64,000 nucleotides of DNA, taken from assembly GCA_030447525.1 (NCBI GenBank), contig JAUJOR010000009.1, positions 62,001 to 126,000 of the forward strand, in the 5' to 3' direction. Below the pieces are notes generated by a model, which saw only the letters and a list, made by a program, of their open reading frames with translations, was not told where the DNA came from and ran no database searches. Below are positions 57,833 to 64,000 of the stretch, piece after piece. Each line of letters begins with the position of its first letter. Position 1 is the stretch's first letter. Source of the stretch: Chloroflexota bacterium (GTDB taxonomy: Bacteria > Chloroflexota > UBA11872 > UBA12225). Made by a program: the position numbers and the translations under genes.

Positions 57833-59086
57833 ATGCGTATTCTGCATATCCTTCTCTACAGCTCTATCGGTGGAATCGAGACGTACACCAGGGATCTGTT
57901 TGCTGCCCTCGAGGGCCTGGATCACGAGAACGTCCTGGTGTTCGACGGCTCCCCGATTACAGGGCTGGAGGGAGCGGGTCGTCGCGTGTATCAGCTGCCC
58001 GGCCTGGCCACACAAGATCGATCCCTTGGAGCGCAAGCTGTCACGCAGCTGTCGGGGATTATGGGCCAGGCGTCGCCGGATGTCGCCTATGTACACACGA
58101 TTCTCAACTCGCTGGTAGCAGACGCCGTCCTTCAGGCCCTCCCCACGGTGTACTTCGCGCATAACTACGCCGCATTTTCGCCGGGCGGCGCCCTCCTCTA
58201 CGAGCGGTCAGACTCCGTGTGTCACCTCAAAGGCGTGCCGAACTGGCGCTGCCTGGTGAACGCCTACGTACGGCAGTGCAACACGCGCCGGCCGGCGCTC
58301 CTGTGGCAGACATACCGGCGTACAAAGGCGACCGGTGCGTGGGCGCGGCGCGTGGATGCCATCGTCTGTGGCTCCCAATACGTGCTCCGTCGCCACGCCG
58401 AGAACGGCTTTCCAGCCGATCGGATGCACGTCTTGCACTACCCCGTGCCGCTCCCGAGCGGGGCGCAGGACGGCGCGCCCTATGGCCCGCCACGTGACCC
58501 CATTGTCCTGTTCGTGGGGCGGATTACACCCCAGAAGGGGCTGGACTACTTGATCCGCGCCATACCACGGATGGAGACACCGTGCACCGTCGTCGTGGCC
58601 GGTGACGGATACGAACTGCCGGCGATACGCGCCCTGACGGATCGGCTCGGCGTGGCTGAGCGGGTTCAATTCCTGGGCGCCCTGAATCGGACGGCGGTAC
58701 AGGATCTCTACCGCAAGGCGGCCGTTCTTGCTGTGCCGTCGGTCTGGCCCGAGCCCTTCGGCATTATCGGGCCCGAGGCGTTCTCTCACGGCTTGCCGGT
58801 AGTGGCCTTTGGAGTCGGCGGCATCCCGGAATGGCTGGACGACGGCGAAACCGGATTTCTGGTGCCGGCCAGGGACGTCAACGGACTGGCACGCCGGCTT
58901 GACGCCGTGCTGGGCGACCCGGCCCTGGCCAGGCGGCTGGCGGCAAGAGGACGGCAGGTGGTCACGGAGCGGTTCACGCTCGACCGCCACGTCGATGGAT
59001 TGCTGCGGGTGTTTCAGCAGGCGATCGCCGGGAGGGGCGCGACCTCCAGCCACCCGGTACCGCAGCCCGACGAGAAGAAGGGATGA
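57833..59086 (+). CDS. GT4 family glycosyltransferase
   Basis: This 417-residue GT-B enzyme has MRILHILLYSSIGGIETYTRDL (in part) at the N-terminus. A Cys-containing insert (SVCHLKGVPNWRCL and VRQCNTRRP) is common to a GT4 subgroup of surface-glycan loci. VLFVGRITPQKGLDYLIRAI (about 225) and WPEPFGIIGPEAFSHGLPVVAF (in part; EX7E pattern) follow. The stop overlaps the start of the next gene (ATGA), so co-translation is likely. The 157 bases before the gene show nothing recognisable. Confidence 0.9.
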   Translation: MRILHILLYSSIGGIETYTRDLFAALEGLDHENVLVFDGSPITGLEGAGRRVYQLPGLATQDRSLGAQAVTQLSGIMGQASPDVAYVHTILNSLVADAVLQALPTVYFAHNYAAFSPGGALLYERSDSVCHLKGVPNWRCLVNAYVRQCNTRRPALLWQTYRRTKATGAWARRVDAIVCGSQYVLRRHAENGFPADRMHVLHYPVPLPSGAQDGAPYGPPRDPIVLFVGRITPQKGLDYLIRAIPRMETPCTVVVAGDGYELPAIRALTDRLGVAERVQFLGALNRTAVQDLYRKAAVLAVPSVWPEPFGIIGPEAFSHGLPVVAFGVGGIPEWLDDGETGFLVPARDVNGLARRLDAVLGDPALARRLAARGRQVVTERFTLDRHVDGLLRVFQQAIAGRGATSSHPVPQPDEKKG

Positions 59087-60075
59087 ATTACCACAGGGCA
59101 GGCGATGCTACGATGAGCGTCTCCGTGATCGTGGCGACGTATAAACGATGCGATGCGCTCAGGCGGGCAGTCGAGTCGCTCAGGTGCCAGACCAGTCCGC
59201 CCGAGGAGATCATCGTCGTCGCCTGGAGCGGCGATGCCGCCTCGGTCAGGGTGGCGGAAGAGCTGGCCGGGGAGCCAGGGCGGGCGTCTGGGTCTGCGGC
59301 CGTCAGACCGCTCTTCGTGCATGAGAATACCGTTGCCGCCAAAGAGAACGCCGGCATGCGGGCCGCGGGCGGTGACATCGTGTGCTTTATGGACGACGAC
59401 GCGGTGGCTCACCCGGACTGGCTGGAACGTCTGAAGCGTCAGTATGCCGATCCAGACGTCGGCGCCGTCGGCGGCCGGGACATCGTGTGGAAAGATGGCG
59501 CGCTGCAGCCGTCACGGGAGGTGCGGCGAGTCGGCAGCGTCTACTGGTTCGGGCGGCTGGTGGCAAACCACCATGAGCGTAGCACCGGTGTCCGGGAGGT
59601 GGACTTTCTCAAGGGCTGCAATATGAGCTTCCGGCGCGACGCCCTCTCCCTGGTCGATCCGCGGCTCGTCGGTGTCATTCCCTATGGCTTCGAGATCGAT
59701 CTGAGTCTCGTGGCTCGCGGACGGGGACGTCGTGTGATCTATGATCCCGACACCACCGTTGATCATCATTCCGCAAGTGATATGTCTCCACACCTGGTGT
59801 CCTTGGCCTACGTGACCAACCACAACCAGACGTACGTCCTCCTGAAACATCTCAGCTGGCCCCGGAAGATTGCCTTTCTCATCTATACCTTCAGTGTCGG
59901 AGACAAGAGCACTATCGGACTGCTGCGCATCCCATGGCTTGTCTTCGGCGGCGGCTGGTCGCTGGAAGCCGTGCGGGCCCACTTCGCCGGCAAGCTCCGC
60001 GGCCTGCAGACGTACCTGGCCCACCGCGGCGAGAGACCCGGCCGCCACGCCGTCGCCAGCGGAGGCGTGGGGTGA
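59083..60075 (+). CDS. GT2 family glycosyltransferase
   Basis: This 330-residue GT-A enzyme has VSVIVATYKRCDALRRAVESL (in part), EEIIVVAWSGD where the usual VDDGS acid is altered, AAKENAGMRAAGGDIVCFMDDDAV (in part) with the DDD metal site, and VDFLKGCNMSFRR. The C-terminal part (about 250-290) has a hydrophobic stretch near the membrane. It is coupled by overlaps to the GT4 before it (ATGA) and to the O-antigen ligase family protein after it (GTGA). ATG at residue 11 is an alternative start that would begin right at the fold. Confidence 0.9.
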   Translation: MNYHRAGDATMSVSVIVATYKRCDALRRAVESLRCQTSPPEEIIVVAWSGDAASVRVAEELAGEPGRASGSAAVRPLFVHENTVAAKENAGMRAAGGDIVCFMDDDAVAHPDWLERLKRQYADPDVGAVGGRDIVWKDGALQPSREVRRVGSVYWFGRLVANHHERSTGVREVDFLKGCNMSFRRDALSLVDPRLVGVIPYGFEIDLSLVARGRGRRVIYDPDTTVDHHSASDMSPHLVSLAYVTNHNQTYVLLKHLSWPRKIAFLIYTFSVGDKSTIGLLRIPWLVFGGGWSLEAVRAHFAGKLRGLQTYLAHRGERPGRHAVASGGVG

Positions 60076-61619
60076 TCGCCGCGGGCCGGCCGCGCCTGCA
60101 ACGCCCGGCCGGCCTACCTCTCCTGGCCACCGTATTCGTGGCCGCCCTGGCCGAGATCGCCGTCGGCTGGAGCGTCGCCGCCAGCCACACCGAGCTGGGG
60201 CTCTATGTGGGCGCGGCCGTAGCGCTGGGGCTGTGCTTCATATTCTGGCGCCAGGCAGTCTACGCTGTTTTTCTGATCACCTTCGTGGAAGGGTTCTTTC
60301 GCAACCTGCTCGATAGGCCGAGCTTGCTTCTGGTCAAGGACGTCGTGCTGGCGCTGATCTACGTGCGCGTTTTCGGAGGGAGACTTGCCCGCGGGCTGCC
60401 GCTCATTCCGCACAGCCCGATCAATCGACCGCTGGCGGTCTTCAGCGCGATTGTCCTGCTACAGACCCTTAATCCCAACGTCTCCTCTATGGCCCAGGGA
60501 CTCGTCGGCCTGCGCGCCTGGCTGTACTACGTGCCTCTTTATTACGTAGGCCTGGAGATGCTTCAAAGTGAGCGCTCGCGGCGACGGTTCATGTGGTTCT
60601 TTCTTGGCTGCGCCGTCACGATCTGCGCCCTGGCTGTACTTCAGTATCTCCGCGGACCGGAGGCCTACGCCGCGATGGGCCAGGCGTTCGCCAGGAGCAC
60701 CTTCTTCACCAGCGGGGTGCGCGGCGAGGCGACGATCTTCCGGCCCAACGCGACGTTCTCGTGGCCCACCCACTTTGCCCTCTTCCTGGCGGCAGCCCTA
60801 TTTCTCAACATCGCCCTGCTACTGACCAGCCAGGGACGCGCTCGAGTCCTCCAATGGCTGGTGCTGACTGTGCTGACGTGCACCACCCTGATCCAGGGTC
60901 AGCGCTCCCTCTTCGTGCTCTTGCCCCCGCTGGTGCTGATGGTGCTACGGCTCCGGAGCCGCCTGCGAGTGGGGGCCAGGCTTTCCGCCGTGAGCGTCCT
61001 GGGCATCGTGCTGATCGATCGAGTGGCCGGGTTGGGGGCCTTCGACCGGGTGATCGGCCTGCTGCAGAATGAGGATGGCGTGCTGGCGGTGCGCGTCCTT
61101 ACGTACTGGGAGCACTTTCAGGCCGGGCTACAAAGCTCGGTCATTGGATTGGGAACCGGAGCCACCGCCGTCGGCAGCCGGTACGTTGCCGGAGAGGCAA
61201 GCGGGGAGGTCGCCGACATCCCGCTGTTCGTGGAGGTGGCGCTGGCCAAGGTGGTGGCAGACTTCAGTGTCATCGGCCTGGGGGTCTATCTCTGGCTGTT
61301 CGCCAGGCTGGTGGCAGCGAGCGTCAAGACGCACAATCGAGCGGTGGCGGTGGGCGCTGAGGAGACGGCCAGCTTCGCCGCCGTCATGATGGCCTACCAG
61401 CTCCTGGTGCTGTATTTCGGGTACGAGCTCGCAGCGGCCGCCATTCCGCTGTGGTTCCTCAGCGGCGCGGTGGTAGGCCCAGGTCTGCCCGCTCCCGCTC
61501 CGCTCCCCGATGCATTGCCGGACACGACTGCGTCACCGGGCGATGACGATCGCTGGCGCCGTGGAGGACGGACGAGTGACAACCACACCATCATCCAGAA
61601 GCCAGCCGGGCAGCTGTGA
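60072..61619 (+). CDS. O-antigen ligase/polymerase-like membrane protein, second copy
   Basis: This protein of about 515 residues has ten to twelve hydrophobic segments and a polar C-terminus. VLQYLRGPEAYAAMGQAFARS, the short cytosolic RSRLRVGAR stretch, and the exported part DGVLAVRVLTYWEHFQAGLQ, GLGTGATAVGSRYV and ADIPLFVEVALAKVVADF (in part) resemble the Wzy_C region, without the clear HxHN of the protein at 42526. It may be the repeat-unit polymerase while the other acts as ligase, or the reverse. GTG 60072 is chosen because it overlaps the previous stop (GTGA); the longer frame to 59934 lies inside the GT2 gene. Confidence 0.75.
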   Translation: MIAAGRPRLQRPAGLPLLATVFVAALAEIAVGWSVAASHTELGLYVGAAVALGLCFIFWRQAVYAVFLITFVEGFFRNLLDRPSLLLVKDVVLALIYVRVFGGRLARGLPLIPHSPINRPLAVFSAIVLLQTLNPNVSSMAQGLVGLRAWLYYVPLYYVGLEMLQSERSRRRFMWFFLGCAVTICALAVLQYLRGPEAYAAMGQAFARSTFFTSGVRGEATIFRPNATFSWPTHFALFLAAALFLNIALLLTSQGRARVLQWLVLTVLTCTTLIQGQRSLFVLLPPLVLMVLRLRSRLRVGARLSAVSVLGIVLIDRVAGLGAFDRVIGLLQNEDGVLAVRVLTYWEHFQAGLQSSVIGLGTGATAVGSRYVAGEASGEVADIPLFVEVALAKVVADFSVIGLGVYLWLFARLVAASVKTHNRAVAVGAEETASFAAVMMAYQLLVLYFGYELAAAAIPLWFLSGAVVGPGLPAPAPLPDALPDTTASPGDDDRWRRGGRTSDNHTIIQKPAGQL

Positions 61620-61709
61620 CCTGAGGTTGCCTGCAAGGGCCCTGGCATCCGTGCGCAGACCGGCGTGCAGGCCGGCGACAACCCTTGATGGGGCAGGCCC
61701 GGACGGACA

Positions 61710-62336
61710 ATGAGCTTCGTGAACCGGCCAGCGGACGCCTTGCGCTCCCCGTCTGACGAAGCCTGCCTGTGTCACGAAATGGTGGCCGCCTACGTCCGCC
61801 GTACCGCCCCCGCTTCCCTGGCTGCATCGGTGGTGCTCGATCTCGGATGCGGTTCCAACAAGCTGAAAGGCAGCGTCGGTCTTGACGTGCACCCTGCCCC
61901 TGGGGTGGACGTGATCTGCGACCTCAACGCCCCCATCTGGCCGGTGAGGGGGAGCTCCGTGGACGCCGTGTGGAGCAATCAGCTCGTTGAGCATGTGGCT
62001 GACGTGGTGGCATTCCTTGAACAACTCCACACTTGTGTCAGACCGGGCGCCGATATCGTCCTTCTGGCCCCACATTACAGCAGCACGTACGCCTGGTCGG
62101 ACCCCACCCACCGGCGGGGCGTGGCCCTGTTGTCCCTTGACTATGCCTGCTCCTACTTGCCTGGGAAATACGCCGTCGTCCATCGCTTTTTTGGCCTACC
62201 GACGGCGGGCCGCGGTCTCACGGGCCTGGTTCTGGCGGCGCTCAATCGGAGTCTGGCCCGTCAGCGGACGTACGAGCGGTGGATTACGCCGCTGCTTTCT
62301 GCCGGGGTGATCGGTTTTCATCTGAAGAGCACCTAG
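61710..62336 (+). CDS. SAM-dependent methyltransferase, DPTH-motif type
   Basis: This 208-residue class I methyltransferase has VVLDLGCGSNKLKGSVGLDVHP (in part) as motif I and ribose site, VWSNQLVEHVADV, CVRPGADIVLLAPHYS and WSDPTHRRGVALLSLDY. It shares the PH[FY]S..A..DPTH pattern with the protein at 49319, so the two are paralogues with different acceptors. ATG 61710 follows the O-antigen ligase-like gene by 90 bases. The next GT4 gene starts 7 bases after its stop, so it lies in the same transcript. Confidence 0.82.
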   Translation: MSFVNRPADALRSPSDEACLCHEMVAAYVRRTAPASLAASVVLDLGCGSNKLKGSVGLDVHPAPGVDVICDLNAPIWPVRGSSVDAVWSNQLVEHVADVVAFLEQLHTCVRPGADIVLLAPHYSSTYAWSDPTHRRGVALLSLDYACSYLPGKYAVVHRFFGLPTAGRGLTGLVLAALNRSLARQRTYERWITPLLSAGVIGFHLKST

Positions 62337-62343
62337 ACGGTAG

Positions 62344-63420
62344 ATGAAGATCGCTGTTCTTCAGAGCTTCCTCCCCAGCCGCTCCCAGGGGGGCGTGGGC
62401 CATTTCACGCATCAGCTGGCCAACCGCCTGGCCGACCGCGGGCATACCATCACCGTCTATTCGTCTGATCCGCCACCGACAGACGCGGCCTACCGGGTCG
62501 TCCAGCCGGACCCAGGCACCTGGTTCTTGCGCGGCAGGTGGGGGAGGGTCTTCGGCTTTGGCCTGTGGCTGGCGCGGCAAGACTACTCCCAGTTCGACGT
62601 CGTGCACGCTATGGGGGACAACCACCTGATCCGCACCCGCACGCCTGTCCTGCGAACGATCAGCGGCTCGGCGCTGGCGGAGGCGCTCCATGCCCGTAAG
62701 CCGGGCGCTCGGCTGATGTACCTGGCCATCTATCCCCTGGAGCTGCTGGGGGTCGCACGCGCTAACCTCGCCGTCGGGATCTCGCAGTGCTCCAACGCCC
62801 ATTTCCCAGGGGTCAGGATGGTGATCCCGCAGGGGATTGACCTGCCCCTGTTTGCCGGCTCGGCGGGCGGCGCAACGCGAAAGTCCGAACATCCGGCGGT
62901 GCTGTTCGTGGGCCATCGTCTGCGCGACCGCAAGCGCGGCTACCTCCTGGTGCAGGCATTTCAGGGCGTCATACGGCCGGCCCTGCCCGACGCCGAGCTC
63001 TGGCTGGTGTGCGATGACGTGGTGGCGGCCCCGGGAGTACGCTGCTTCGCAAACCTGGACCAGGAATCGCTGGCAGAGCTGTATCGTCGGGCGTGGGTCT
63101 TCTGCCTGCCCAGCAGCTACGAAGGCTTCGGGCGCCCCTATGCCGAAGCGATGGCCGCCGGCACGGCGGTGGTGGCGACTCCCAATCCCGGGGTGATGGA
63201 AGTGCTCGACGGCGGGCGCTACGGAGTCCTTGCGTCGGACGCGGGCCTGGGAGAGACGATACTCGCCCTACTCAAGTCAACCGATCGCCGCGAGTGCCTG
63301 GCCCAGGCCGGGTCGCTCCGCGCCCAGGCGTTCGACTGGCATCGCGTGGTACTGCAGTACGAAGCGCTGTATCGGCGTCTGGCCGGGCCGGATCTCGGCC
63401 AGGGGGGCGACGCCAGTTGA
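62344..63420 (+). CDS. GT4 family glycosyltransferase
   Basis: This 358-residue GT-B enzyme has MKIAVLQSFLPSRSQGGVGHF (in part) at the N-terminus, VVHAMGDNHLI, PAVLFVGHRLRDRKRGYLLV (about 184) and PSSYEGFGRPYAEAMAAGTAVVA (in part; EX7E pair with the Glu in YEGFGRPYAE). It is part of the right-hand glycosyltransferase run. Its stop overlaps the start of the next glycosyltransferase (TTGA at 63417-63420). The sugar specificity is unknown. Confidence 0.9.
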   Translation: MKIAVLQSFLPSRSQGGVGHFTHQLANRLADRGHTITVYSSDPPPTDAAYRVVQPDPGTWFLRGRWGRVFGFGLWLARQDYSQFDVVHAMGDNHLIRTRTPVLRTISGSALAEALHARKPGARLMYLAIYPLELLGVARANLAVGISQCSNAHFPGVRMVIPQGIDLPLFAGSAGGATRKSEHPAVLFVGHRLRDRKRGYLLVQAFQGVIRPALPDAELWLVCDDVVAAPGVRCFANLDQESLAELYRRAWVFCLPSSYEGFGRPYAEAMAAGTAVVATPNPGVMEVLDGGRYGVLASDAGLGETILALLKSTDRRECLAQAGSLRAQAFDWHRVVLQYEALYRRLAGPDLGQGGDAS

Positions 63421-64000
63421 GAGTGCGCCTGTTCCACACCATCCCCGGCGAGCAGCGCACCAGCTCCGAGGTCTATGCCCGCGAGCTGGCTAACGGACTC
63501 CAGGGCCTGGAGAACAACCCGGTGACGATCAGTCACTGGCAGCCGGGCAGCCCCTTGCGCATGGCGGCCGCGCGCATCCCATCCCTGGCTCGGCTGGCGG
63601 GATATGGCGACCGGTACGTCATCTATCAGTGGCAGGCTCGCAGTCAGAACGGCGACGTCAACCACATCGTCGATCATGGGTACGGGCACCTGGCCTTCAG
63701 CCTTGATCCACGGCGCACCGTGGTGACGTTCCACGATCCGATGCTCCTGAAGCTTCGAGCCGGGGAGCTCCCAATCACATCCTCTCCGCGCCTGGCCATG
63801 CTCGGTCACCGCCTCAGCCTGGCCGCCATGCGCCGCGTCCCATACTTGATCACGGATTCTCAGAGTTCGAAGCAGGACTTCGTTCGGCTTACGGGGTGCA
63901 GTCCGGATCGTATTCGAGTGATTCCCCTGGGCGTGTCACCCCACTTCCGTCCCCCGGAGGCACACGATCGACCCGGCCGGGCGCAGTCTCCGAGGAAGAT
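63417..64000 (+). CDS. GT4-like glycosyltransferase, N-terminal part (runs off right edge)
   Basis: The frame is open from 63417 to the end of the window (194 full codons). It reads RLFHTIPGEQRTSSEVYAREL, HIVDHGYGHLAFSL, RTVVTFHDPMLLKL, YLITDSQSSKQDFVRLTG and RIRVIPLGVSPHFRP, the usual N-terminal half of GT4 enzymes, in which SQ.SK.D....G.....I.V...GV marks the domain border. The start is TTG 63417 (overlapping the previous stop) or GTG 63423. The nucleotide-sugar binding half lies outside the window. Confidence 0.82.
   Translation, partial: MRVRLFHTIPGEQRTSSEVYARELANGLQGLENNPVTISHWQPGSPLRMAAARIPSLARLAGYGDRYVIYQWQARSQNGDVNHIVDHGYGHLAFSLDPRRTVVTFHDPMLLKLRAGELPITSSPRLAMLGHRLSLAAMRRVPYLITDSQSSKQDFVRLTGCSPDRIRVIPLGVSPHFRPPEAHDRPGRAQSPRK

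Overview
The window comes from a very G+C-rich bacterium. A monoderm of the Chloroflexota (Thermomicrobia/Sphaerobacter-like) or a neighbouring phylum fits best, because there is a sortase, a Gly-rich Obg and a VapBC pair of the style common in those groups. This placement is inference; no rRNA or marker phylogeny is possible here. Apart from recJ and obg at the left edge, nearly the whole window is a surface-glycan locus of about 62 kb.

Layout. (1) 1-1.9 kb: partial recJ (-) and obg (+). (2) 2.0-7.7 kb (-): a polyprenyl-phosphate sugar-1-phosphate transferase, two GT4 glycosyltransferases and two NAD-dependent epimerases. (3) 8.0-11.4 kb: asnB-type amidotransferase, a sortase with a Thr/Pro/Ala tail, and a small secreted protein that may be its substrate. 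(4) 11.9-18.4 kb (-): Wzt/Wzm ABC exporter, a large GT-C-like membrane protein, a methyltransferase-GT2 fusion and a small membrane protein. (5) 18.4-36.4 kb: an array of paralogous membrane proteins that I could not assign to a known family. I call them A (very large, GT-C-like; two copies, the first at 14.2-16.3 kb), B (polytopic; five copies), C (membrane anchor plus C-terminal beta-type domain; four copies) and D (membrane anchor plus lectin-like domain; two copies). They sit in tightly overlapping groups: B1-C1, A2-D1-B2-C2, B3 alone, C3-B4-D2, and C4-B5-methyltransferase. (6) 36.5-37.1 kb: VapB with a frameshifted VapC. (7) 37.3-45.7 kb: DUF2723 membrane protein, two tandem Wzz-like proteins, an O-antigen ligase/polymerase and a TPR protein. 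(8) 45.7-55.6 kb: CDP-glucose synthesis and dehydration (rfbF, rfbG), Wzx-type flippase, methyltransferases, a sugar C-methyltransferase, a 3,5-epimerase, a ketoreductase-like SDR, and two decayed genes (GT4 and TylF-like). (9) 55.6-64 kb: six glycosyltransferases, a second O-antigen ligase/polymerase and a methyltransferase, running off the right edge.

How it fits together: rfbF and rfbG make CDP-4-keto-6-deoxyglucose. The C-methyltransferase, epimerase and reductase could turn this into a branched deoxyhexose. The GT4/GT2 enzymes assemble a lipid-linked glycan started by the sugar-1-phosphate transferase, and many O-methyltransferases may decorate it. Export could go by Wzx with Wzz-like and Wzy-like proteins, or by Wzm/Wzt; both sets are present. 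The A-D membrane families probably act on the outer face of the membrane, as polyprenyl-sugar-dependent transferases (A, B) with exported partner domains (C, D), but that role is inferred only. The 49-58 kb part is visibly poorer in G+C in places and holds the decayed genes, which suggests recent gain and loss.
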